Numbered from the stretch's first letter, positions 1 to 14,700 are shown. The stretch: 64,000 bases of DNA from Petrolisthes cinctipes (GCA_033782935.1 JAWQEG010000286.1:3981501-4045500), one strand, 5' to 3'. The notes: generated by a model not told the origin, from the letters alone. Made by a program: numbers and translations.

Positions 1-3000
1 ATATTTAGGGGTCCCAGAAGCGATCTGTACATGCCTACTCCGTGTTAGAGTATTTTCAAAATACAGGCCAAAAACATACTGAAAATCGATCTTTTAGGTG
101 CACAAAAGTCGATATGTACATGCATCTTCTGTACCCGTTTATATCTCAAATTCAGGCTCAAAACACCCGAAAATTCAATATTTTGGGGTCCCAGAAGCAA
201 TCCGTACATGCCTACTCAGTGTTAGAGTATTTTCAAAATACAGTCAGAAAACATGCTGAAAATCGATATTTTAGATGCCCAAAGTCAATATGTGCATATA
301 TCTTCTGTACCCGTTTATATCTCAAATTCAGGCTCAAAACACCCGAAAATTCAATATTTTGGGGTCCCAGAAGCAATCTGTACATGCCTACACAGTGCTA
401 GAATATTTTCAAAATATAGGCTAAAAACATGCTAAAAATCGACATTTTAGGTGCCAAAAAATCGATATCTCAAATTCAGTCCCAAAACACCCGAAAATTC
501 GATATTTAGAGGTCCCAGAAGGTATCTGTACATGCCTACTCCGTGTTAGAGTATTTTCAAAATACAGGCCAAAAACATACTGAAAATCGATCTTTTAGGT
601 GCCCAAAAGTCGATATGTGCATGCATCTTCATTACCCGTTTATATCTCAAATTCTGGCCCTAAACACCCGAAAATTCGATATTTTGGGGTCCCAGAAGCG
701 ATCTGTACAGTGCTAGAATATTTTCAAAATATAGGCTAAAAACATGCTAAAAATCGATCTTTTAGGTGCCAAAAAGTCGATATCTCAAATTCAGTCCCAA
801 AACACCCGAAAATTCGATATTTAGGGGTCCCAGAAGCGATCTGTACATGCCTACTCCGTGTTAGAGTATTTTCAAAATACATGCTCAAAACATACTGAAA
901 ATCGATCTTTTAGGTGCACAAAAGTCGATATGTGCATGCATCTTCAGTACACGTTTATATCTCAATTTCAGGCTCAAAACACCCGAAAATTCAATATTTT
1001 GGGGTCCCAGAAGTAATCTGTACATGCCTACTCAGTGTTAGAGTATTTTCAAAATACAGGCCCAAAACATGCTGAAAATCGATATTTTAGACGCCCAAAG
1101 TCAATATGTGCATGTATCTTCTGTACCCGTTTATATCTCAAATTCAGGCTCAAAACACCCGAAAATTCAATATTTTGGGGTCCCAGAAGCAATCTGTACA
1201 TGCCTACTCCGTGTTAGAGTATTTTCAAAATTCAGGCCCAAAACATGCTGAAAATCGACATTTTAGGTGCCAAAAAATCGATATCTCAAATTCAGTCCCA
1301 AAACACCCGAAAATTCTATATTTAGAGGTCCCAGAAGGTATCTGTACATGCCTACTCCGTGTTAGAGTATTTTCAAAATACAGGCCAAAAAAATACTGAA
1401 AATCGATCTTTTAGGTGCCCAAAAGTCGATATGTGCATGCATCTTCTGTACCCGTTTATATCTCAAATTCTGGCCCTAAACACCCGCAAATTCGATATTT
1501 TGCGGTCCCAGAAGCGATCTGTACATGCCTACTCCGTGTTAGAGTATTTTCAAAATTCAGGCCCAAAACATGCTGAAAATCGATATTTTTGGTGCCCAAA
1601 GTCAGTATGTGCATGTATCTTCTGTACCCGTTTATATCTCAAATTCAGGCTCAAAACACCCAAAAATACAATATTTTGGGGTCCCAGAAGCAATCTGTAC
1701 AGTGCTAGAATATTTTCAAAATATAGGCTAAAAACATGCTAAAAATCGATCTTTTAGGTGCCAAAAAGTCGATATCTCAAATTCAGTCCCAAAACACCCG
1801 AAAATTCGATATTTAGGGGTCCCAGAAGCGATCTGTACATGCCTACTCCGTGTTAGAGTATTTTCAAAATACATGCTCAAAACATACTGAAAATCGATCT
1901 TTTAAGTGCACAAAAGTCGATATGTGCATGCATCTTCAGTACCCGTTTATATCTCAAATTCAGGCTCAAAACACCCGAAAATTCAATATTTTGGGGTCCC
2001 AGAAGCAATCTGTACATGCCTACTCAGTGTTAGAGTATTTTCAAAATACAGGCCCAAAACATGCTGAAAATCGATATTTTAGATGCACAAAGTCAATATG
2101 TGCATGTATCTTCTGTACCCGTTTATATCTCAAATTCAGGCTCAAAACACCCGAAAATTCAATTTTTTGGGGTCCCAGAAGCAATCTGTACATGCCTACA
2201 CAGTGCTAGAATATTTTCAAAATATAGGCTAAAAACATGCTAAAAATCGACATTTTAGGTGCCAAAAAATCGATATCTCAAATTCAGTCCCAAAACACCC
2301 GAAAATTCGATATTTAGAGGTCCCAGAAGGTATCTGTACATGCCTACTCCGTGTTAGAGTATTTTCAAAATACAGGCCAAAAAAATACTGAAAATCGATC
2401 TTTTAGGTGCCCAAAAGTCGATATGTGCATACATCTTCTGTACCCGTTTATATCTCAAATTCTGGCCCTAAACACCCGAAAATTCGATATTTTGGGGTCC
2501 CAGAAGCGATCTGTACATGCCTACTCCGTGTTAGAGTATTTTCAAAATTCAGGCCCAAAACATGCTGAAAATCGATATTTTTGGTGCCCAAAGTCAATAT
2601 GTGCATGTATCTTCTGTACCCGTTTATATCTCAATTTCAGGCTCAAAACACCCAAAATTCAATATTTTGGGGTCCCAGAAGCAATCTGTACAGTGCTAGA
2701 ATATTTTCAAAATATAGGCTAAAAACATGCTAAAAATCGATCTTTTAGGTGCCAAAAAGTCGATATCTCAAATTCAGTCCCAAAACACCCGAAAATTCGA
2801 TATTTAGGGGTCCCAGAAGCGATCTGTACATGCCTACTCCGTTTTAGAGTATTTTCAAAATACATGCTCAAAACATACTGAAAATCGATCTTTTAGGTGC
2901 ACAAAAGTCGATATGTGCATGCATCTTCAGTACCCGTTTATATCTCAAATTCAGGCTCAAAACACCCGAAAATTCAATATTTTGGGGTCCCAGAAGCAAT

Positions 3001-4676
3001 CCGTACATGCCTACTCAGTGTTAGAGTATTTTCAAAATACAGTCCCAAAACATACTGAAAATCGATATTTTAGATGCCCAAAGTCAATATGTGCATGTAT
3101 CTTCTGTACCCGTTTATATCTCAAATTCAGGCTCAAAACACCCGAAAATTCAATATTTTGGGGTCCCAGAAGCAATCTGTACATGCCTAAACAGTGCTAG
3201 AATATTTTCAAAATATAGGCTAAAAACATGCTAAAAATCGACATTTTAGGTGCCAAAAAATCTATATCTCAAATTCAGTTCCAAAACACCCGAAAATTCA
3301 ATATTTAGAGGTCCCAGAAGGTATCTGTACATGCCTATTCCGTGTTAGAGTATTTTCAAAATACAGGCCAAAAACATACTGAAAATCGATCTTTTAGGTG
3401 CACAAAAGTCGATATGTGCATGCATCTTCTGTACCCGTTTATATCTCAAATTCTGGCCCTAAACACCCGAAAATTCGATATTTTGGGGTCCCAGAAGCGA
3501 TCTGTACATGCCTACTCCGTGTTAGAGTATTTTCAAAATTCAGGCCCAAAACATACTGAAAATCGATATTTTTGGTGCCCAAAGTCAATATGTGCATGTA
3601 TCTTCTGTACCCGTTTATATCTCAAATTCAGGCTCAAAACACCCGAAAATTCAATATTTTGGGGTCCCAGAAGCAATCTGTACAGTGCTAGAATATTTTC
3701 AAAATATAGGCTAAAAACATGCTAAAAATCGATCTTTTAGGTGCCAAAAAGTCGATATCTCAAATTCAGTCCCAAAACACCCGAAAATTCGATATTTAGG
3801 GGTCCCAGAAGCGATCTGTACATGCCTACTCCGTGTTAGAGTATTTTCAAAATACATGCTCAAAACATACTGAAAATCGATCTTTTAGGTGCACAAAAGT
3901 CGATATGTGCATGCATCTTCAGTACCCGTTTATATCTCAAATTCAGGCTCAAAACACCCGAAAATTCAATATTTTGGGGTCCCAGAAGCAATCTGTACAT
4001 GCCTACTCAGTGTTAGATTATTTTCAAAATACAGGCCCAAAACATGCTGAAAATCGATATTTTAGATGCCCAAAGTCAATATGTGCATGTATCTTCTGTA
4101 CCCGTTTATATCTCAAATTCAGGCTCAAAACACCCGAAAATTCAATATTTTGGGGTCCCAGAAGCAATCTGTACATGCCTACACAGTGCTAGAATATTTT
4201 CAAAATATAGGCTAAAAACATGCTAAAAATCGATCTTTTTGGTGCCAAAAAATCGATATCTCAAATTCAGTCCCAAAACACCCGAAAATTCGATATTTAG
4301 AGGTCCCATAAGGTATCTGTACATGCTTACTCCGTGTTAGAGTATTTTCAAAATACAGGCCAAAAACATACTGAAAATCGATCTTTTAGGTGCCCAAAAG
4401 TCGATATGTGCATGCATCTTCTGTACCCGTTTATATCTCAAATTCTGGCCCTAAACACCCGAAAATTCGATATTTTGGGGTCCCAGAAGCGATCTGTACA
4501 TTCCTACTCCGTGTTAGAGTATTTTCAAAATTCAGGCCCAAAACATGCTGAAAATCGATATTTTTGGTGCCCAAAGTCAATATGTGCATGTATCTTCTGT
4601 ACCCGTTTATATCTCAAATTCAGGCTCAAAACACCCGAAAATTCAATATTTTGGGGTCCCAGAAGCAATCTGTACA
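1..4676 (+). repeat. Block of alternating trimers and hexamers
   Basis: After a partial unit, monomers start at 42 (A), 219, 395 (C), 543 (A), 710 (C), 858 (D), 1035, 1211 (a 148-bp hybrid with a B-like start and C end), 1359 (A), 1536, 1702, 1850 (D), 2027, 2203, 2351 (A), 2528, 2693, 2841 (D), 3018, 3194, 3342 (A), 3519, 3685, 3833 (D), 4010, 4186, 4334 (A) and 4511 (B). From 1359 the block is three successive hexamers of 992, 991 and 992 bp. The 543-857 stretch is an A-C dimer that lacks B. Confidence 0.9.
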
Positions 4677-7600
4677 GTGCTAGAATATTTTCAAAATATT
4701 GGCTAAAAACATGCTAAAAATCGATCTTTTAGGTGCCAAAAAGTCGATATCTCAAATTCAGTCCCAAAACACCCGAAAATTCGATATTTAGGGTCCCAGA
4801 AGCGATCTGTACATGCCTACTCCGTGTTAGAGTATTTTCAAAATACATGCTCAAAACATACTGAAAATCGATCTTTTAGGTGCACAAAAGTCGATATTTG
4901 CATGCATCTTCAGTACCCGTTTATATCTCAAATTCAGGCTCAAAACACCCGAAAATTCAATATTTTGGGGTCCCAGAAGCAATCTGTACAGTGATAGAAT
5001 ATTTTCAAAATATAGGCTAAAAACATGCTAAAAATCGATCTTTTAGGTGCCAAAAAGTCGATATCGCAAATTCAGTCCCAAAACACCCGAAAATTCGATA
5101 TTTAGGGGTCCCAGAAGCGATCTGTACATGCCTACTCCGTGTTAGAGTATTTTCAAAATACATGCTCAAAACATACTGAAAATCGATCTTTTAGGTGCAC
5201 AAAAGTCGATATTTGCATGCATCTTCAGTACCCGTTTATATCTCAAATTCAGGCTCAAAACACCCGAAAATTCAATATTTTGGGGTACCAGAAGCAATCT
5301 GTACATGCCTACACAGTGCTAGAATATTTTCAAAATATAGGCTAAAAACATGCTAAAAATCGACATTTTAGGTGCCAAAAAATCGATATCTCAAATTCAG
5401 TCCCAAAACACCCGAAAATTCGATATTTAGAGGTCCCAGATGGTATCTGTACATGCCTACTCCGTGTTAGAGTATTTTCAAAATACAGGCCAAAAACATA
5501 CTGAAAATCGATCTTTTAGGTGCCCAAAAGTCGATATGTGCATGCATCTTCTGTACCCGTTTATATCTCAAATTCTGGCCCTAAACACCCGAAAATTCGA
5601 TATTTTGGGGTCCCAGAAGCGATCTGTACATGCATACTCCGTGTTAGAGTATTTTCAAAATTCAGGCCCAAAACATGCTGAAAATCGATATTTTTGGTGC
5701 CCAAAGTTAATATGTGCATGTATCTTCTGTACCCGTTTATATCTCAAATTCAGGCTCAAAACACCCGAAAATTCAATATTATGGGGTCCCAGAAGCAATC
5801 TGTACATGCCTACTCAGTGCTAGAATATTTTCAAAATATTGGATAAAAACATGCTAAAAATCGATCTTTTAGGTGCCAAAAGTCGATATCTCAAATTCAG
5901 TCCCAAAACACCCGAAAATTCGATATTTAGGGGTCCCAGAAGCGATCTGTACATGCCTACTCCGTGTTAGAGTATTTTCAAAATACAGGCCAAAAACATA
6001 CTGAAAATCGATCTTTTAGGTGCACAAAAGTCGATATGTACATGCATCTTCAGTACCCGTTTTTATCTCAAATTCAGGCTCAAAACACCCGAAAATTCAA
6101 TATTTTGGGGTCCCAGAAGCAATCCGTACATGCCTACTCAGTGTTAGAGTATTTTCAAAATACAGTCCCAAAACATGCTGAAAATCGATATTTTAGATGC
6201 CCAAAGTCAATATGTGCATATATCTTCTGTACCCGTTTATATCTCAAATTCAGGCTCAAAACACCCGAAAATTCAATATTTTGGGGTCCCAGAAGCAATC
6301 TGTACATGCCTACACAGTGCTAGAATATTTTCAAAAAATAGGCTAAAAACATGCTAAAAATCGACATTTAAGGTGCCAAAAAATCGATATCTCAAATTCA
6401 GTCCCAAAACACCCGAAAATTCGATATTTAGGGGTCCCAGAAGCGATCTGTACATGCCTACTCCGTGTTAGAGTATTTTCAAAATACATGCTCAAAACAT
6501 ACTGAAAATCGATCTTTTAGGTGCACAAAAGTCGATATTTGCATGCATCTTCAGTACCCGTATATATCTCAAATTCAGGCTCAAAACACCCGAAAATTCA
6601 ATATTTTGGGGTCCCAGAAGCAATCTCTACATGCCTACACAGTGCTAGAATATTTTCAAAATATAGGCTAAAAACATGCTAAAAATCGACATTTTAAGTG
6701 TCAAAAAAATCGATATCTCAAATTTAGTCCCAAAACACCCGAAAATTCGATATTTAGAGGTCCCAGATGGTATCAGTACATGCCTACTCCGTGTTATAGT
6801 ATTTTCAAAATACAGGCGAAAAACATACTGAAAATCGATCTTTTAGGTGCCCAAAAGTCGATATGTGCATGCATCTTCTGTACCCGTTTATATCTCAAAT
6901 TCTGGCCCTAAACACCCGAAAATTCGATATTTTGGGGTCCCAGAAGCGATCTGTACATGCATACTCCGTGTTAGAGTATTTTCAAAATTCAGGCCCAAAA
7001 CATGCTGAAAATCGATATTTTTGGTGCCCAAAGTTAAGATGTGCATGTATCTTCTGTACCCGTTTATATCTCAAATTCAGGCTCAAAACACCCGAAAATT
7101 CAATATTTTGGGGTCCCAGAAGCAATCTGTACATGCCTACTCAGTGCTAGAATATTTTCAAAATATAGGCTAAAAACATGCTAAAAATCGATCTTTTAGG
7201 TGCCAAAAAGTCGATATCTCAAATTCAGTCCCAAAACACCCGAAAATTCGATATTTAGGGGTCCCAGAAGCGATCTGTACATGCCTACTCCGTGTTAGAG
7301 TATTTTCAAAATACATGCTCAAAACATACTGAAAATCGATCTTTTAAGTGCACAAAAGTCGATATGTGCATGCATCTTCAGTACCCGTTTATATCTCAAA
7401 TTCAGACTCAAAACACCCGAAAATTCAATATTTTGGGGTCCCAGAAGCAATCCGTACATGCCTACTCAGTGGTAGAGTATTTTCAAAATACAGTCCCAAA
7501 ACATGCTGAAAATCGATATTTTAGATGCCCAAAGTCAATATGTGCATGTATCTTCTGTACCCGTTTTTATCTCAAATTCAGGCTCAAAACACCCGAAAAT

Positions 7601-8145
7601 TCAATATTTTGGGGTCCCAGAAGCAATCTGTACATGCCTACACAGTGCTAGAATATTTTCAAAATATAGGCTAAAAACATGCTAAAAATCGACATTTTAG
7701 GTGCCAAAAAATCGATATCTCAAATTTAGTCCCAAAACACCCGAAAATTCGATATTTAGAGGTCCCAGATGGTATCTGTACATGCCTACTCCGTGTTAGA
7801 GTATTTTCAAAATACAGGCCAAAAACATACTGAAAATCGATCTTTTAGGTGCCCAAAAGTCGATATGTGCATGCATCTTCTGTACCCGTTTATATCTCAA
7901 ATTCTGGCCCTAAACACCCGAAAATTCGATATTTTGGGGTCCCAGAAGCGATCTGTACATGCATACTCCGTGTTAGAGTATTTTCAAAATTCAGGCCCAA
8001 AACATGCTGAAAATCGATATTTTTGGTGCCCAAAGTTAATATGTGCATGTATCTTCTGTACCCGTTTATATCTCAAATTCAGGCTCAAAACACCCGAAAA
8101 TTCAATATTTTGGGGTCCCAGGAGCAATCTGTACATGCCTACTCA
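4677..8145 (+). repeat. Superrepeat copy a, 3,469 bp, 22 monomers
   Basis: The fullest copy of a large unit with the order C D C D C A B C D E C D C A B C D E C A B plus the next C boundary. Monomer starts include 4677, 4824, 4991, 5139, 5316, 5464, 5641, 5817, 5964, 6141, 6317, 6465, 6642, 6791, 6968, 7144, 7292, 7469, 7645, 7793 and 7970. Markers shared with copies b and c are gatatttgcatgc in D units, gtgatagaa at 4991, ggtaccag near 5284, cagatggtatc before A units, the stop-like gtgttatag at 6791, and caaagttaatatg or caaagttaagatg in B units. Confidence 0.85.
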
Positions 8146-8784
8146 GTGCTAGAATATTTTCAAAATATAGGCTAAAAACATGCTAAAAATCGATCTTTTA
8201 GGTGCCAAAAAGTCGATATCTCAAATTCAGTCCCAAAACACCCGAAAATTCGATATTTAGGGTCCCAGAAGCGATCTGTACATGCCTACTCCGTGTTAGA
8301 GTATTTTCAAAATACATGCTCAAAACATACTGAAAATCGATCTTTTAGGTGCACAAAAGTCGATATTTGCATGCATCTTCAGTACCCGTTTATATCTCAA
8401 ATTCAGGCTCAAAACACCCGAAAATTCAATATTTTGGGGTCCCAGAAGCAATCTGTACAGTGATAGAATATTTTCAAAATATAGGCTAAAAACATGCTAA
8501 AAATCGATCTTTTAGGTGCCAAAAAGTCGATATCGCAAATTCAGTCCCAAAACACCCGAAAATTCGATATTTAGGGGTCCCAGAAGCGATCTGTACATGC
8601 CTACTCCGTGTTAGAGTATTTTCAAAATACATGCTCAAAACATACTGAAAACCGATCTTTTAGGTGCACAAAAGTCGATATTTGCATGCATCTTCAGTAC
8701 CCGTTTATATCTCAAATTCAGGCTCAAAACACCCGAAAATTCAATATTTTGGGGTACCAGAAGCAATCTGTACATGCCTACACA
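8146..8784 (+). repeat. 639-bp tandem duplication, copy 1
   Basis: The monomer string C-D-C-D (starts 8146, 8293, 8460, 8608) repeats at 8785, 8932, 9099 and 9247, a constant offset of 639. Shared rare markers are the shortened tttagggtccc, gtgatagaa, gatatcgcaaattc and gatatttgcatgc. Two single-base differences are visible: aaccgatc at 8651 against aatcgatc at 9290, and attcgatat against attagatat near 9204. Near-identity points to a recent event. Confidence 0.9.
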
Positions 8785-11780
8785 GTGCTAGAATATTTTC
8801 AAAATATAGGCTAAAAACATGCTAAAAATCGATCTTTTAGGTGCCAAAAAGTCGATATCTCAAATTCAGTCCCAAAACACCCGAAAATTCGATATTTAGG
8901 GTCCCAGAAGCGATCTGTACATGCCTACTCCGTGTTAGAGTATTTTCAAAATACATGCTCAAAACATACTGAAAATCGATCTTTTAGGTGCACAAAAGTC
9001 GATATTTGCATGCATCTTCAGTACCCGTTTATATCTCAAATTCAGGCTCAAAACACCCGAAAATTCAATATTTTGGGGTCCCAGAAGCAATCTGTACAGT
9101 GATAGAATATTTTCAAAATATAGGCTAAAAACATGCTAAAAATCGATCTTTTAGGTGCCAAAAAGTCGATATCGCAAATTCAGTCCCAAAACACCCGAAA
9201 ATTAGATATTTAGGGGTCCCAGAAGCGATCTGTACATGCCTACTCCGTGTTAGAGTATTTTCAAAATACATGCTCAAAACATACTGAAAATCGATCTTTT
9301 AGGTGCACAAAAGTCGATATTTGCATGCATCTTCAGTACCCGTTTATATCTCAAATTCAGGCTCAAAACACCCGAAAATTCAATATTTTGGGGTACCAGA
9401 AGCAATCTGTACATGCCTACACAGTGCTAGAATATTTTCAAAATATAGGCTAAAAACATGCTAAAAATCGACATTTTAGGTGCCAAAAAATCGATATCTC
9501 AAATTCAGTCCCAAAACACCCGAAAATTCGATATTTGGAGGTCCCAGATGGTATCTGTACATGCCTACTCCGTGTTAGAGTATTTTCAAAATACAGGCCA
9601 AAAACATACTGAAAATCGATCTTTTAGGTGCCCAAAAGTCGATATGTGCATGCATCTTCTGTACCCGTTTATATCTCAAATTCTGGCCCTAAACACCCGA
9701 AAATTCGATATTTTGGGGTCCCAGAAGCGATCTGTACATGCATACTCCATGTTAGAGTATTTTCAAACTTCAGGCCCAAAACATGCTGAAAATCGATATT
9801 TTTGGTGCCCAAAGTTAATATGTGCATGTATCTTCTGTACCCGTTTATATCTCAAATTCAGGCTCAAAACACCCGAAAATTCAATATTATGGGGTCCCAG
9901 AAGCAATCTGTACATGCCTACTCAGTGCTAGAATATTTTCAAAATATTGGATAAAAACATGCTAAAAATCGATCTTTTAGGTGCCAAAAGTCGATATCTC
10001 AAATTCAGTCCCAAAACACCCGAAAATTCGATATTTAGGGGTCCCAGAAGCGATCTGTACATGCCTACTCCGTGTTAGAGTATTTTCAAAATACAGGCCA
10101 AAAACATACTGAAAATCGATCTTTTAGGTGCACAAAAGTCGATATGTACATGCATCTTCAGTACCCGTTTATATCTCAAATTCAGGCTCAAAACACCCGA
10201 AAATTCAATATTTTGGGGTCCCAGAAGCAATCCGTACATGCCTACTCAGTGTTAGAGTATTTTCAAAATACAGTCCCAAAACATGCTGAAAATCGATATT
10301 TTAGATGCCCAAAGTCAATATGTGCATATATCTTCTGTACCCGTTTATATCTCAAATTCAGGCTCAAAACACCCGAAAATTCAATATTTTGGGGTCCCAG
10401 AAGCGATCTGTACATGCCTACTCCGTGTTAGAGTATTTTCAAAATACATGCTCAAAACATACTGAAAATCGATCTTTTAGGTGCACAAAAGTCGATATTT
10501 GCATGCATCTTCAGTACCCGTATATATCTCAAATTCAGGCTCAAAACACCCGAAAATTCAATATTTTGGGGTCCCAGAAGCAATCTCTACATGCCTACAC
10601 AGTGCTAGAATATTTTCAAAATATAGGCTAAAAACATGCTAAAAATCGACATTTTAAGTGTCAAAAAAATCGATATCTCAAATTTAGTCCCAAAACACCC
10701 GAAAATTCGATATTTAGAGGTTCCAGATGGTATCAGTACATGCCTACTCCGTGTTATAGTATTTTCAAAATACAGGCCAAAAACATACTGAAAATCGATC
10801 TTTTAGGTGCCCAAAAGTCGATATGTGCATGCATCTTCTGTACCCGTTTATATCTCAAATTCTGGCCCTAAACACCCGAAAATTCGATATTTTGGGGTCC
10901 CAGAAGCGATCTGTACATACATACTCCGTGTTAGAGTATTTTCAAAATTCAGGCCCAAAACATGCTGAAAATCGATATTTTTGGTGCCCAAAGTTAAGAT
11001 GTGCATGTATCTTCTGTACCCGTTTATATCTCAAATTCAGGCTCAAAACACCCGAAAATTCAATATTTTGGGGTCCCAGAAGCAATCTGTACATGCCTAC
11101 TCAGTGTTAGAGTATTTTCAAAATACAGTCCCAAAACATGCTGAAAATCGATATTTTAGATGCCCAAAGTCAATATGTGCATGTATCTTCTGTACCCGTT
11201 TTTATCTCAAATTCAGGCTCAAAACACCCGAAAATTCAATATTTTGGGGTCCCAGAAGCAATCTGTACATGCCTACACAGTGCTAGAATATTTTCAAATT
11301 ATAGGCTAAAAACATGCTAAAAATCGACATTTTAGGTGCCAAAAAATCGATATCTCAAATTTAGTCCCAAAACACCCGAAAATTCGATATTTAGAGGTCC
11401 CAGATGGTATCTGTACATGCCTACTCCGTGTTAGAGTATTTTCAAAATACAGGCCAAAAACATACTGAAAATCGATCTTTTAGGTGCCCAAAAGTCGATA
11501 TGTGCATGCATCTTCTGTACCCGTTTATATCTCAAATTCTGGCCCTAAACACCCGAAAATTCTATATTTTGGGGTCCCAGAAGCGATCTGTACATGCATA
11601 CTCCGTGTTAGAGTATTTTCAAAATTCAGGCCCAAAACATGCTGAAAATCGATATTTTTGGTGCCCAAAGTTAATATGTGCATGTATCTTCTGTACCCGT
11701 TTATATCTCAAATTCAGGCTCAAAACACCCGAAAATTCAATATTTTGGGGTCCCAGGAGCAATCTGTACATGCCTACTCA
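8785..11780 (+). repeat. Superrepeat copy b, 2,996 bp
   Basis: This copy aligns with copy a at an offset of 4,108 from 4677/8785 to about 6465, then 3,960, then 3,635. The offset steps are whole monomers: the C unit between E (10249) and D (10425) is missing (148 bp), and a C plus D pair is missing between B (10928) and E (11104) (325 bp). 3,469 minus 148 minus 325 equals 2,996 exactly. Its first 639 bp is also the second copy of the 639-bp duplication. Confidence 0.87.
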
Positions 11781-14700
11781 GTGCTAGAATATTTTCAAAA
11801 TATAGGCTAAAAACATGCTAAAAATCGATCTTTTAGGTGCCAAAAAGTCGATATCTCAAATTCAGTCCCAAAACACCCGAAAATTCGATATTTAGGGTCC
11901 CAGAAGCGATCTGTACATGCCTACTCCGTGTTAGAGTATTTTCAAAATACATGCTCAAAACATACTGAAAATCGATCTTTTAGGTGCACAAAAGTCGATA
12001 TTTGCATGCATCTTCAGTACCCGTTTATATCTCAAATTCAGGCTCAAAACACCCGAAAATTCAATATTTTGGGGTCCCAGAAGCAATCTGTACAGTGATA
12101 GAATATTTTCAAAATATAGGCTAAAAACATGCTAAAAATCGATCTTTTAGGTGCCAAAAAGTCGATATCTCAAATTCAGTCCCAAAACACCCGAAAATTC
12201 GATATTTAGGGGTCCCAGAAGCGATCTGTACATGCCTACTCCGTGTTAGAGTATTTTCAAAATACATGCTCAAAACATACTGAAAATTGATCTTTTAGGT
12301 GCACAAAAGTCGATATTTGCATGCATCTTCAGTACCCGTTTATATCTCAAATTCAGGCTCAAAACACCCGAAAATTCAATATTTTGGGGTACCAGAAGCA
12401 ATCTGTACATGCCTACACAGTGCTAGAATATTTTCAAAATATAGGCTAAAAACATGCTAAAAATCGACATTTTAGGTGCCAAAATATCGATATCTCAAAT
12501 TCAGTCCCAACACACCCGAAAATTCGATATTTAGAGGTCCCAGATGGTATCTGTACATGCCTACTCCGTGTTAGAGTATTTTCAAAATACAGGCCAAAAA
12601 CATACTGAAAATCGATCTTTTAGGTGCCCAAAAGTCGATATGTGCATGCATCTTCTGTACCCGTTTATATCTCAAATTCTGGCCCTAAACACCCGAAAAT
12701 TCGATATTTTGGGGTCCCAGAAGCGATCTGTACATGCATACTCCGTGTTAGAGTATTTTCAAAATTCAGGCCCAAAACATGCTGAAAATCGATATTTTTG
12801 GTGCCCAAAGTTAATATGTGCATGTATCTTCTGTACCCGTTTATATCTCAAATTCAGGCTCAAAACACCCGAAAATTCAATATTTTGGGGTCCCAGAAGC
12901 AATCCGTACATGCCTACTCAGTGTTAGAGTATTTTCAAAATACAGTCCCAAAACATGCTGAAAATCGATATTTTAGATGCCCAAAGTCAATATGTGCATA
13001 TATCTTCTGTACCCGTTTATATCTCAAATTCAGGCTCAAAACACCCGAAAATTCAATATTTTGGGGTCCCAGAAGCAATCTGTACATGCCTACACAGTGC
13101 TAGAATATTTTCAAAATATAGGCTAAAAACATGCTAAAAATCGACATTTAAGGTGCCAAAAAATCGATATCTCAAATTCAGTCCCAAAACACCCGAAAAT
13201 TCGATATTTAGGGGTCCCAGAAGCGATCTGTACATGCCTACTCCGTGTTAGAGTATTTTCAAAATACATGCTCAAAACATACTGAAAATCGATCTTTTAG
13301 GTGCACAAAAGTCGATATTTGCATGAATCTTCAGTACCTGTATATATCTCAAATTCAGGCTCAAAACACCCGAAAATTCAATATTTTGGGTTCCCAGAAG
13401 CAATCTCTACATGCCTACACAGTGCTAGAATATTTTCAAAATATAGGCTAAAAACATGCTAAAAATCGACATTTTAAGTGTCAAAAAAATCGATATCTCA
13501 AATTTAGTCCCAAAACACCCGAAAATTCGATATTTAGAGGTCCCAGATGGTATCAGTACATGCCTACTCCGTGTTATAGTATTTTCAAAATACAGGCCAA
13601 AAACATACTGAAAATCGATCTTTTAGGTGCCCAAAAGTCGATATGTGCATGCATCTTCTGTACCCGTTTATATCTCAAATTCTGGCCCTAAACACCCGAA
13701 AATTCGATATTTTGGGGTCCCAGAAGCGATCTGTACATGCATACTCCGTGTTAGAGTATTTTCAAAATTCAGGCCCAAAACATGCTGAAAATCGATATTT
13801 TTGGTGCCCAAAGTTAAGATGTGCATGTATCTTCTGTACCCGTTTATATCTCAAATTCAGGCTCAAAACATCCGAAAATTCAATATTTTGGGGTCCCAGA
13901 AGCAATCTGTACATGCCTACTCAGTGCTAGAATATTTTCAAAATATAGGCTAAAAACATGCTAAAAATCGATCTTTTAGGTGCCAAAAAGTCGATATCTC
14001 AAATTCAGTCCCAAAACACCCGAAAATTCGATATTTAGGGGTCCCAGAAGCGATCTGTACATGCCTACTCCGTGTTAGAGTATTTTCAAAATACATGCTC
14101 AAAACATACTGAAAATCGATCTTTTAAGTGCACAAAAGTCGATATGTGCATGCATCTTCAGTACCCGTTTATATCTCAAATTCAGGCTCAAAACACCCGA
14201 AAATTCAATATTTTGGGGTCCCAGAAGCAATCCGTACATGCCTACTCAGTGTTAGAGTATTTTCAAAATACAGTCCCAAAACATGCTGAAAATCGATATT
14301 TTAGATGCCCAAAGTCAATATGTGCATGTATCTTCTGTACCCGTTTTTATCTCAAATTCAGGCTCAAAACACCCGAAAATTCAATATTTTGGGGTCCCAG
14401 AAGCAATCTGTACATGCCTACACAGTGCTAGAATATTTTCAAAATATAGGCTAAAAACATGCTGAAAATCGACATTTTAGGTGCCAAAAAATCGATATCT
14501 CAAATTTAGTCCCAAAACACCCGAAAATTCGATATTTAGAGGTCCCAGATGGTATCTGTACATGCCTACTCCGTGTTAGAGTATTTTCAAAATACAGGCC
14601 AAAAACATACTGAAAATCGATCTTTTAGGTGCCCAAAAGTCGATATGTGCATGCATCTTCTGTACCCGTTTATATCTCAAATTCTGGCCCTAAACACCCG

